Counted from the stretch's first letter, positions 1-5,145 are shown. The stretch is DNA of 5,223 nt from DASQFD01 sp035633255 (GCA_035633255.1 DASQFD010000117.1:1-5223), one strand, 5' to 3'. The notes: a model not told the origin generated them from the sequence alone. Made by a program: numbers and translations.

Positions 1-463
1 CACCGCCCTCGTAGGCGAGGAAGCCCGCGATCGAGCCGACGTTGACGACCACGCCCTCGTCGTCGGCCGCGACGAGGGCCGGCAGCAGGGCCTTGGTGAC
101 CCGCAGCGTGCCGAGGACGTTGGTCGCGTACATCTGCTGCCACAGCTCCACGTCGCCCCCGGCCACCGGTTCCAGGCCGAGGGCGCCGCCGGCATTGTTG
201 ACGAGGACGTGCACCCGGTCGCCGGCTGCCTGCGCGAGCCGGGCCACGTCGTCGTCCCTGGTGACGTCGCACATCACGGCCACCCCGCCGATCTCGCCGG
301 CGAGGGCCTCGACGCGGTCGAGCCGCCTCGCCGCGCACACCACGCGGAAGCCCTGCTCGGCGAGCAGCCGAGCCGTCGCGGCACCGATGCCGCTGCTCGC
401 CCCGGTGACGACGGCGACGCGGTCGCCGGGCTCGCCGGACGGGCCCTTCGAGGTGGCGGTCAT
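1..463 (-). CDS. SDR family NAD(P)-dependent oxidoreductase, C-terminus cut by window edge
   Basis: This is a short-chain dehydrogenase/reductase with a Rossmann fold; the cytosolic substrate is unknown. Only the first 154 codons are in the window. Seen in the translation: the cofactor-binding TGASSGIG motif (residues 20-27), an ARR stretch after strand 2 (about 45-47) that would favour NADP(H), the CDV adenine-pocket aspartate (D66), NNAG (89-92), the helix-4 asparagine N115 and the catalytic serine in VGSIAG (S144). The sequence stops at AYEGG, a few residues before the expected YxxxK, so the catalytic Tyr and Lys cannot be checked. Family members are about 250 residues, so roughly 100 are missing. 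The ATG at 463-461 overlaps the TGA of the upstream hotdog gene (ATGA), indicating translational coupling in a two-gene operon. The general SDR assignment is secure; any specific reaction would be a guess. Confidence 0.95.
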   Translation of the reverse strand, partial: MTATSKGPSGEPGDRVAVVTGASSGIGAATARLLAEQGFRVVCAARRLDRVEALAGEIGGVAVMCDVTRDDDVARLAQAAGDRVHVLVNNAGGALGLEPVAGGDVELWQQMYATNVLGTLRVTKALLPALVAADDEGVVVNVGSIAGFLAYEGG

Positions 464-1188
464 GCCCGGTCCCTGGGTCGGACGGTCGCGGGGTCGACGG
501 CGATCCAGGTGGCCTCGGCGCGGGCCAGCAGCTCGCCACCCGGGGAGAACAGGGCCGAGCCGGAGTGGTGCTTGCGGCCCTCGCTGCCGCGTCGCCACGC
601 GAGGACGACGTGCGGCTCGCCCACCACGGGTGGCGCCAGCACGCGGGCCGTCATCGTGCCGAGCACCATGGGGCGCCCGGCGATGCCGGCCGACCAGCCA
701 CCGGGGCAGTCGAGCGCCGCCCAGACCAGGGGCACGCTCGTCCCACCCGGCACCCAGGTCGCGGCGTAGCGACCGGTGCCGTCGGCCAGCGGGCCCGGCC
801 GCAGGCAGAGGGCGTCGTCCGGGTCGCGGCCGGTGCCGCACGCGAAGCAGGTGGGGAAGGGGTGGTCGGCCAGACCCTCGAAGCGCGACTCGGCGTCGGA
901 GGCCTGCTCGAGCGACACCGCGGGCGGCACGTCGTCCACGAGGTCGGCGGATGCCGTGCCGGAGGCGACCAGGTGCCCGCGGTCGAGCAGGCGCAGCAGG
1001 ATGGCACCGTCCGCCGGCTCGGCCTCGAGCGACATCGGGCGGTCCAGGGGCGGCGGGCTCGACAGGCGCACGGTGACGGCCGGGCGTGGGGCGGTGGTGG
1101 GTACGTGGGCAGCGACGGTGCCGCAGACCCACCCGCCGTTGCCGGACTCCGGGGGGCCGCAGTAGCGGTGCGGGATGGTGATCTCCAC
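460..1188 (-). CDS. Double-hotdog thioesterase-like protein with a CxxC motif
   Basis: A 242-residue protein that reads like two hotdog halves in tandem, as in TesB-type acyl-CoA thioesterases. The N-terminal half opens with IPHRYCGPPESGNGGW (5-20), whose GNGG turn sits where the hotdog helix begins. The C-terminal half has a WAALDCPGG segment (156-164) resembling the acidic-residue-plus-GG turn of the second hotdog. Between them is FPTCFACG (111-118), a CxxC pair that recurs, from memory, in actinobacterial hotdog proteins of unknown function; it could bind a metal or form a disulfide. The start is GTG at 1188-1186, chosen because the conserved-looking IPHRYCG block follows at once. Only a weak AGG precedes it. 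It is translationally coupled to the SDR gene and divergent from the MFS gene. An acyl-CoA or acyl-ester substrate is plausible for a hotdog/SDR pair but is inferred. No signal peptide or membrane segment is visible. Confidence 0.82.
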   Translation of the reverse strand: MEITIPHRYCGPPESGNGGWVCGTVAAHVPTTAPRPAVTVRLSSPPPLDRPMSLEAEPADGAILLRLLDRGHLVASGTASADLVDDVPPAVSLEQASDAESRFEGLADHPFPTCFACGTGRDPDDALCLRPGPLADGTGRYAATWVPGGTSVPLVWAALDCPGGWSAGIAGRPMVLGTMTARVLAPPVVGEPHVVLAWRRGSEGRKHHSGSALFSPGGELLARAEATWIAVDPATVRPRDRA

Positions 1189-1222
1189 GCCGCCAACCTA
1201 CCCACGGGCGCCGGAAGCGGGT

Positions 1223-1240
1223 TATCTTGACGTCAAGATA
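1223..1240. promoter_or_regulatory. Perfect 18-bp palindrome, candidate operator between divergent genes
   Basis: TATCTTGACGTCAAGATA is perfectly self-complementary (9+9) and AT-rich compared with its surroundings. It lies in the 68-bp gap between the hotdog/SDR operon (start 1188) and the MFS gene (start 1257). TCTTGA-n2-TCAAGA symmetry is the size and form expected for a dimeric winged-helix repressor, most often MarR-family in actinobacteria. TATCTT occurs on both strands at the edges of the palindrome and could act as a -10 element for each side, but no convincing -35 is seen. No regulator gene for it is present in the window. Confidence 0.72.
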
Positions 1241-1244
1241 TCCG

Positions 1245-1249
1245 GGAGG
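1245..1249 (+). promoter_or_regulatory. Ribosome binding site for the MFS GTG start
   Basis: GGAGG lies 7 nt before GTG 1257. A second GGAGGTG (1265-1271) lies just before the in-frame ATG at 1275, with GGAGG 5 nt from it. Two good sites in series leave the exact start open between 1257 and 1275. The TTG at 1227 lies inside the palindrome and has no such site. Confidence 0.6.
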
Positions 1250-1256
1250 GAACGTC

Positions 1257-2498
1257 GTGACGAGGGAGGTGGGAATGGGGCGGCCCGGGCAGGAGCCGGC
1301 GTTCTCGCTGCGGCAGATCGCCGTACCCGCCTTCGGTCCGTCGGTGATCTGGTCGATCGGCGCCGGCGCGGTGCTGCCGGTCGTCGCGCTGAGTGCCCGC
1401 GGGCTGGGCGCGTCGGTCGGCGTCGCCGCGCTGTTCGTCGGCATCACCACCCTGTCGGAGTTCGCTGCCGCCGTTCCCGCCGGGGTGCTCGTCGAGCGGA
1501 TCGGCGAGCGCCGCGCGCTCGTGCTGGCCGGTCTCGCGGATGCCGTGGGCTGTGCCCTCGCGTTCGTCGCGCCGTCGCTGTGGGTCCTCGCCGTCGCCGT
1601 GTTCCTCCTGGGCCCGTCGGGAGCGGTCTTCCTGCTCGCCCGGCAGAGCTACCTGACGGCCGCCGCCCCGGTGGCCCTGCGCGCCCGGGCGATGTCGACC
1701 CTGGGCGGGGTGACCCGGATCGGCCTGTTCCTCGGTCCGCTCCTCGGGGCGCCGGTGGTCGCCCGCTGGGGGCCGCAGGCGGCCTTCGCCGTGGCGGTGG
1801 TCGCCGGGGTGCTGGCCGCGGCCCTGGCCTGGGGGACTCCCGACCTCGGCGCGCACCACGACGGCGTCACGGCCGAGCGCGAGCGGGTGCCGGTCGCCCG
1901 GGTCGTCGCGGAGAACCGCCGGGTGCTGCTCACCGTCGGGCTGGGCGTGCTCGCCATCGGCCTGGCGCGGTCCTCCCGGGTCGTCGTCGTGCCGCTGTGG
2001 GCCGAGCACGTGGGGCTCGACGCCGCGCAGACCTCGCTCGTCTTCGCGGCGGCCGCCTTCGTCGAGGTGGTGCTCTTCTGGCCCGCCGGCACCGTCATGG
2101 ACCGCTACGGCCGGGTGTGGGTCGCCGTGCCGGTGGCCCTGCTCCTCGGCCTGGGCCTGCTCGCGCTACCGCTGACGACGACCCTGGCCGGGGTGGCCGC
2201 GCTCGCCCTGCTCATGGGGGTCGGCAACGGGCTGGGCTCGGGCATCGTCATGACCCTCGGCGCGGATGCCGCACCCACCGCCGGCCGCGCCCCGTTCCTC
2301 GGCGTGTGGCGGCTGCTCTCCCTCGTGGGGCACAACGGGGCGGCCCTCGTGGTCGGTGCCGTCGCCGGGGTCGCGACGATCGGCGTCGCCAGCGTGACGG
2401 TGGGCGTGCTGACGCTGGCCGGTGGGGCGTGGCTGGCCCGGTGGCTGCCGGAGTACGACCCGCGGGCCCGGGGAGCGGCGCCGTTCGACCCGGTCTGA
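1257..2498 (+). CDS. MFS transporter, drug/metabolite exporter type
   Basis: A 413-residue polytopic membrane protein of the major facilitator superfamily. Long hydrophobic segments rich in Ala/Val/Leu/Gly are grouped into two halves, consistent with about 12 membrane helices. The loop after helix 2 has a good MFS motif A (GVLVERIGERRAL, about residues 69-81 counting from GTG 1257). A degenerate copy follows in the second half (GTVMDRYGRVWVAV), as expected from the internal duplication of the fold. The central basic, polar stretch near residues 195-220 fits the inter-domain loop. I chose GTG 1257 because GGAGG is 7 nt upstream; ATG 1275 with GGAGGTG is equally possible and removes only six residues. 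It is divergent from the hotdog/SDR operon across a palindrome, so coregulation, for example by a ligand that is exported, is a reasonable inference. It lies 82 bp upstream of the iron regulator on the same strand; a role in siderophore export cannot be shown. Substrate unknown. Confidence 0.92.
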   Translation: MTREVGMGRPGQEPAFSLRQIAVPAFGPSVIWSIGAGAVLPVVALSARGLGASVGVAALFVGITTLSEFAAAVPAGVLVERIGERRALVLAGLADAVGCALAFVAPSLWVLAVAVFLLGPSGAVFLLARQSYLTAAAPVALRARAMSTLGGVTRIGLFLGPLLGAPVVARWGPQAAFAVAVVAGVLAAALAWGTPDLGAHHDGVTAERERVPVARVVAENRRVLLTVGLGVLAIGLARSSRVVVVPLWAEHVGLDAAQTSLVFAAAAFVEVVLFWPAGTVMDRYGRVWVAVPVALLLGLGLLALPLTTTLAGVAALALLMGVGNGLGSGIVMTLGADAAPTAGRAPFLGVWRLLSLVGHNGAALVVGAVAGVATIGVASVTVGVLTLAGGAWLARWLPEYDPRARGAAPFDPV

Positions 2499-2564
2499 GA
2501 CCGAGGCCCCGGCGGGTCGGACGCGCCGTGTCGGGCGGTCGGCGCCCCGCGTGCCGCACGGTAA

Positions 2565-2582
2565 ACGTAGGCTTGCCTACGT
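2565..2582. promoter_or_regulatory. Iron-box-like inverted repeat abutting the ideR start codon
   Basis: ACGTAGGC-TT-GCCTACGT is an 8+8 inverted repeat around a 2-nt centre. Its right arm includes the first two bases of the GTG start at 2581. The TAGG-n4-CCTA core matches half-site order and spacing found within DtxR/IdeR-type sites (TTAGGTTAGCCTAA-like; 10 of 14 bases agree). The most economical reading is autorepression by the metal-loaded protein encoded just downstream. Binding itself is inferred. Confidence 0.62.
2568..2573 (+). promoter_or_regulatory. Candidate -10 element for a leaderless ideR transcript
   Basis: TAGGCT fits the actinobacterial TAnnnT -10 pattern and ends 7 nt before GTG 2581, so transcription would begin at or next to the start codon. 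No Shine-Dalgarno sequence lies upstream of the GTG, which agrees with leaderless translation. The element is wholly inside the inverted repeat at 2565-2582, so a bound repressor would block it. No clear -35 is visible. Confidence 0.45.
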
Positions 2583-3279
2583 GACGGACCTCATCGACAC
2601 CACGGAGATGTACCTCCGCACCATCTTCGAGCTCGAGGAGGAGGGCATCACGCCGCTTCGCGCCCGAATCGCCGAGCGGCTGGGGCACTCCGGGCCCACG
2701 GTCTCGCAGACGGTGGCGCGGATGGAGCGCGACGGGCTGCTGCAGGTCGCCGGCGACCGCCACCTCGAGCTCAGCGAGCGGGGCCGGCTGCTCGCCACGC
2801 GGGTCATGCGCAAGCACCGCATCGCCGAGCGGCTGCTGCGCGACGTCATCGGCCTGGAGTGGGAGTTCGTCCACGACGAGGCCTGTCGCTGGGAGCACGT
2901 GATGTCCGAGCGGGTCGAGCGCAAGATCCTCGCGATGCTGCCCGACCACGCCGAGTCGCCCTACGGCAACCCGATCCCCGGCCTCGACGAGCTCGGCGAC
3001 CTCACCGTGCTGGCCGACTTCCGCCACGGCCTCACCACTCTCGACGTCATCGCCGCCATCGAGCCGGCGACGGTGGTCGTCCGCCGCATCGGCGAGCCGG
3101 TGCAGGTCGACTCCGAGGCGCTCGGCCTGCTCACCGCCGCCGGCCTGATGCCGGGGCAGCCGGCCCGGGTGCGCCGCGAGGGCGCCCGGGTCATCGCGTG
3201 CCGGGACGGTGCCGAGGAGTCCTCCGGGGTCTCCCTGCCCGACGACATCGCCTCGCACGTCTTCGTCCAGGCCACCTGA
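2581..3279 (+). CDS. ideR: IdeR/DtxR-family iron-dependent transcriptional repressor
   Basis: A 232-residue cytosolic metalloregulator that, in this family, binds Fe(II) and represses iron-uptake genes. Domains in order: winged helix-turn-helix (about 1-73, with recognition region SGPTVSQTVARMERDGL), dimerisation and metal-binding helices (about 74-140) and a C-terminal SH3-like domain (about 150-225). Every canonical DtxR ligand is present: M10, C102, E105 and H106 for the primary site; H79, E83 and H98 for the ancillary site; E172 and Q175 matching DtxR E170/Q173 with a two-residue offset. The GTG at 2581 is chosen because VTDLIDTTEMYLRTI is the standard family N-terminus and because M10 must stay internal; upstream in-frame codons do not resemble the family. 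The three-domain length argues for IdeR over MntR-type relatives, which are often shorter. Start-codon context suggests a leaderless, autoregulated message. The metal (iron versus manganese) is assigned from similarity. Confidence 0.95.
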   Translation: MTDLIDTTEMYLRTIFELEEEGITPLRARIAERLGHSGPTVSQTVARMERDGLLQVAGDRHLELSERGRLLATRVMRKHRIAERLLRDVIGLEWEFVHDEACRWEHVMSERVERKILAMLPDHAESPYGNPIPGLDELGDLTVLADFRHGLTTLDVIAAIEPATVVVRRIGEPVQVDSEALGLLTAAGLMPGQPARVRREGARVIACRDGAEESSGVSLPDDIASHVFVQAT

Positions 3280-3283
3280 GACC

Positions 3284-3316
3284 ACCCCCGGGCCGGCGGC
3301 GCCGGCACCCGGGGGT
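3284..3316 (+). terminator. GC-rich hairpin downstream of ideR
   Basis: ACCCCCGGG (3284-3292) pairs exactly with CCCGGGGGT (3308-3316). An inner 5-bp stem (3293-3297 with 3301-3305) closes on a GGC loop with a 2-nt bulge, giving about 14 paired bases. It starts 5 nt after the ideR stop. There is no T-run after it, which is common for high-GC actinobacterial terminators, so this is a likely but not classical intrinsic terminator. Confidence 0.6.
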
Positions 3317-3424
3317 GACCTGGCGCTCACCTGAGCGGACCCTCAGGAGGTCGAGCAGGCGCCATAACCGCAGGTCAGACGGGTGTCGTGGGTGGCGGGC
3401 GCACCGGGGAGTGACACAGCCCTC

Positions 3425-3440
3425 GTTACCGGAATGTGAC
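3425..3440 (+). promoter_or_regulatory. GTnAC direct repeats upstream of the peptidase gene, candidate response-regulator site
   Basis: GTTAC (3425-3429) and GTGAC (3436-3440) are direct repeats 11 bp apart, one helical turn, about 20 bp upstream of a candidate -10. A third GTGAC (3411-3415) lies 14 bp before the first. Such spacing suits an OmpR-family dimer bound to one DNA face. MtrA, which controls cell-wall hydrolase genes in actinobacteria, recognises similar GTnAC repeats as I recall. The site is inferred. Confidence 0.35.
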
Positions 3441-3459
3441 TTCACCCAGTCAGGCCCGC

Positions 3460-3465
3460 TACGGT
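3460..3465 (+). promoter_or_regulatory. Candidate -10 element of the peptidase gene
   Basis: TACGGT fits TAnnnT and would start transcription near 3472, about 34 nt before the chosen GTG at 3506. If correct, the alternative GTG at 3464 would lie upstream of the transcript start. A recognisable -35 is absent, as at many activator-dependent promoters. Confidence 0.35.
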
Positions 3466-3505
3466 GGCCGGAATCCGTACCCGCCCCGGAAGGCTCCACC
3501 TCCTC

Positions 3506-4276
3506 GTGTCCCGTCACCGCGCACCCGGTCGACGCCGCGCTCCCGGCGCTGTACGTCGTCTCCCCGACGGCCTGCCGCGCCTCAGCGCGACGTGGGCCGC
3601 CAAGTCCGTCGCCACGATCGGAGTGCTGGGCGGAGCAGCCATCGCGCTCGCCCTGCCCGTCGATGCGAGCCCCGCCTCCCTGGCGCTCGCGAGCCCGGCG
3701 GCCACGGCTGCCGCCGACCGCAGCGACGGCCTGTCCGCGTCCCGCTCCGGTGCCCGCGTCGTCAACGCCGCGGCGCCGGCCGTGTCCGCCCCCGCCGATG
3801 CCGCACCGATCGTCCCCGAGAAGGTGGGCGTGTCCGGCGTCAAGGCCGTGGCCAAGCCCAAGCCCAAGGCGGTCGTGAAGGTCGCCGAGTCCGCCAGCAG
3901 CGGCTCCAGCGTGAGCAGCCGGGTGTCGTACAGCACCAAGGTCTCGGGCAGGTGCGGCAGCATCGGCCTCAACAACAACGCAGCGCGGCTCTGTGCCGCC
4001 GTGCAGTCCGCCTTCGGCCTGTCCTCCATCGGCGGGTACCGCCCCAACGCCGGGGAGCACAGCACCGGCCAGGCCGTCGACTTCATGACCTCGAACAAGG
4101 CCACCGGCGACGCGATCGCGGCCTTCGTGCAGGGCCACGTCGGCGAGTTCGACGTCGAGTACGTGATCTGGCGCCAGCGGTACTGGACGCCCGGCAGCTC
4201 CTGGGACCCGATGGAGGACCGCGGCTCGGGGACGGCGAACCACATGGACCACGTGCACGTGACTGTCGCACCCTGA
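3506..4276 (+). CDS. Secreted/anchored M15-like (ARB-07466/VldE C-terminal type) cell-wall peptidase candidate
   Basis: A 256-residue exported protein. Residues 1-28 are Arg-rich (RHRAPGRRR), followed by a hydrophobic segment (about 31-50) ending in Ala-rich sequence: a signal peptide or an N-in anchor. Residues 51-140 form a low-complexity Ala/Ser/Pro/Lys linker with KPKPK (117-121), typical of wall-spanning spacers. The C-terminal domain (about 141-256) carries GEHSTGQAVD (183-192), matching the HxxGxAxD zinc motif of LAS/M15-type peptidases (H185, D192), and ends in NHMDHVHV (245-252), whose final His (H251) fits the third ligand. C150 and C163 could form a disulfide outside the cell. Peptidoglycan is the likely substrate, by family resemblance only. 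GTG 3506 is preferred over the in-frame GTG 3464 because it gives a conventional basic N-terminus and lies downstream of a candidate -10; GGAAGG (3488-3493) is a somewhat distant ribosome site. A perfect hairpin follows the stop by 14 nt. Confidence 0.85.
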   Translation: MSRHRAPGRRRAPGAVRRLPDGLPRLSATWAAKSVATIGVLGGAAIALALPVDASPASLALASPAATAAADRSDGLSASRSGARVVNAAAPAVSAPADAAPIVPEKVGVSGVKAVAKPKPKAVVKVAESASSGSSVSSRVSYSTKVSGRCGSIGLNNNAARLCAAVQSAFGLSSIGGYRPNAGEHSTGQAVDFMTSNKATGDAIAAFVQGHVGEFDVEYVIWRQRYWTPGSSWDPMEDRGSGTANHMDHVHVTVAP

Positions 4277-4290
4277 CGCCCCGGCACGCC

Positions 4291-4326
4291 GCGAAGGCCA
4301 CCCACCTCACGGTGGGTGGCCTTCGC
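4291..4326. terminator. Bidirectional terminator between convergent genes
   Basis: GCGAAGGCCACCCACC (4291-4306) pairs perfectly over 16 bp with 4311-4326 around a TCAC tetraloop. It sits between the peptidase stop (4276) and the macro-domain stop (4350 on the other strand), where a single hairpin can end both transcripts. There is no long T-run on either strand (a short CTTG follows on plus), as is usual in high-GC actinobacteria. Confidence 0.88.
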
Positions 4327-4349
4327 CGCATCTTGTCCGGAGTCGGCGG

Positions 4350-4886
4350 TTACGGCCGGTTCCGAGCCGCCTCGAGCGCGGCCTCGAACGCCGACGCCAG
4401 CCGGTCGCCGACAAGCACGAACCGCACCAGCTCGATGCCCTCGTGCTCGGCGCACTCGGCCCGCACGGTGCGCACCGCGACGTCGGCGACCACGTCGGCA
4501 TCCCAGCCGTAGACACCCGCACTGACCGCGGGGAATGCGATGCTGCGTGCACCCAGGCCCCTCGCCACGGTCAGGCTGCGCGCGAAGCACGAGGCGAGCA
4601 GTGCGGGGTCGGTCTGTCCCCGGTGCCGGTCGGGCCCCACGGTGTGCACCACCCAGCGGCAGGGGAGGTCGCCGGCTCCGGTGGCCACGGCGTCCCCGAC
4701 GTCGAGGCCGGAACGGTGAGTGGTGCGTCGCAGCTCGCGGCACTCCTGGAGGAGGACCGGGCCGGCCGCTGCGTGGATCGCCCCGTCGACCCCGCCACCG
4801 CCGAGCAGCGAGGAGTTCGCGGCGTTGACGATGGCGTCGACGTGCTGGGTCGTGATGTCGCCGCGCAGCGCCTCGATGGTGGTCAT
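4350..4886 (-). CDS. Macro-domain protein, O-acetyl-ADP-ribose deacetylase/ADP-ribosyl hydrolase type
   Basis: A 178-residue single-domain macro protein, the full length of bacterial YmdB/MacroD-type enzymes, acting in the cytosol on ADP-ribose derivatives (O-acetyl-ADP-ribose, or mono-ADP-ribose on carboxylates). Motifs in order: LRGDIT (7-12, adenine-binding Asp10), VNAANSSLLGGGGVDGAIH (20-38, with N24 and D34 at the positions used in catalysis by MacroD/YmdB enzymes), VVHTVGP (79-85) and FPAVSAGVYGWD (118-129, the diphosphate-binding loop). All key elements are intact, so activity is expected. The ATG at 4886 is chosen because MTTIEALRGDIT is the usual N-terminus. There is no Shine-Dalgarno sequence; a TAGCGT box 6 nt upstream suggests a leaderless transcript. 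It lies 18 nt downstream of a broken DUF1905/YdeI gene on the same strand and converges on the peptidase gene. Its cellular target is unknown; no ADP-ribosyltransferase partner is nearby, so a toxin-antitoxin role is not supported. Confidence 0.94.
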   Translation of the reverse strand: MTTIEALRGDITTQHVDAIVNAANSSLLGGGGVDGAIHAAAGPVLLQECRELRRTTHRSGLDVGDAVATGAGDLPCRWVVHTVGPDRHRGQTDPALLASCFARSLTVARGLGARSIAFPAVSAGVYGWDADVVADVAVRTVRAECAEHEGIELVRFVLVGDRLASAFEAALEAARNRP

Positions 4887-4892
4887 GGCGTC

Positions 4893-4898
4893 ACGCTA
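4893..4898 (-). promoter_or_regulatory. Candidate -10 element for a leaderless macro-domain transcript
   Basis: On the minus strand TAGCGT (TAnnnT) is followed by six bases (GACGCC) and then ATG 4886, which places the transcription start at the A of the start codon. It lies in the short gap after the remnant's stop (4905-4907). No good -35 is seen. Confidence 0.4.
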
Positions 4899-4904
4899 GG
4901 CGGT

Positions 4905-5133
4905 TCAGGGCCCCGAGAGGCGCTCGAGCACGATGGCGACGCGGCGCTCGCGGGTCTCCGGCTTCCTGGCTGCGAGGACGGACTCGGCGTGCTGGCGCTG
5001 CTGGCTGAACGAGAGCCCTGCCCACGCCGCGGCGGCTGCGGGGGCAGCGGTGATGGCGGCGCACCACGTCGTCGGGAACGATGAACCCGGTGGTGTTGCC
5101 GCCGGTCGCCTCCAGCTCGGTCGTGAGCTCCAT
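4905..5133 (-). pseudogene. Degraded DUF1905/YdeI (OmdA-domain) gene: internal deletion plus frameshift
   Basis: The ATG at 5133 opens with MELTTELEATGGNTTGFIVP, the start of actinobacterial DUF1905 proteins, and runs to about codon 24 (VPDDVV). That frame then turns into Arg/Pro-rich sequence that resembles no family I know, ending at 4891. In the frame one base over, from about 5060 to a stop at 4905-4907, the sequence reads AAWAGLSFSQQRQHAESV, then ARKPETRERRVAIVLERL: the C-terminal YdeI/OmdA-type domain, with its W..LSFSxQRxH and KPETRxRR signatures. Intact proteins of this kind are about 150 residues. Here about 75 codons remain, so most of the DUF1905 barrel is missing as well as one base being out of register. 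Neither half is likely to work. I rate the two-frame reading as strong; whether it is natural decay or an assembly collapse cannot be told from one sequence. Confidence 0.78.
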
Positions 5134-5139
5134 CGCAGC

Positions 5140-5145
5140 AGTATG
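5140..5145 (-). promoter_or_regulatory. Candidate -10 element upstream of the DUF1905 remnant
   Basis: On the minus strand CATACT (4 of 6 matches to TATAAT) is followed by GCTGCG and ATG 5133. This is the same 6-nt arrangement as at the macro-domain gene and implies a leaderless start that may still be active although the gene is broken. It could also carry transcription into the macro gene. Confidence 0.33.

Noticed and set aside
1233..2009. Long open frame on the minus strand opposite the MFS gene
   Set aside because: It is rich in Arg, Gly, His and Gln with no recognisable motif, while the plus strand gives a clear MFS protein. Very high GC leaves opposite frames open by chance.
2422..2580. 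In-frame upstream extension of ideR
   Set aside because: The extra residues lie within the end of the MFS gene and the inverted repeat, and do not resemble the family, which begins at the VTDLIDTTEMYL equivalent.
3317..3460. Possible c-di-AMP (ydaO-type) riboswitch ahead of a wall hydrolase
   Set aside because: I considered it because such riboswitches precede actinobacterial wall hydrolases, but could not find the conserved ydaO core. Only a short CCTGAG/CTCAGG stem (3330-3347) is visible.
3464..3505. GTG 3464 as start of the peptidase gene
   Set aside because: It overlaps the candidate -10 box and adds 14 residues before a conventional basic N-terminus. Not excluded, but less likely than GTG 3506.
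3191..4258. Long minus-strand frame opposite the peptidase gene
   Set aside because: It would span the ideR end, the hairpin and the peptidase gene, and its translation has no family features. The plus-strand gene has clear zinc motifs.
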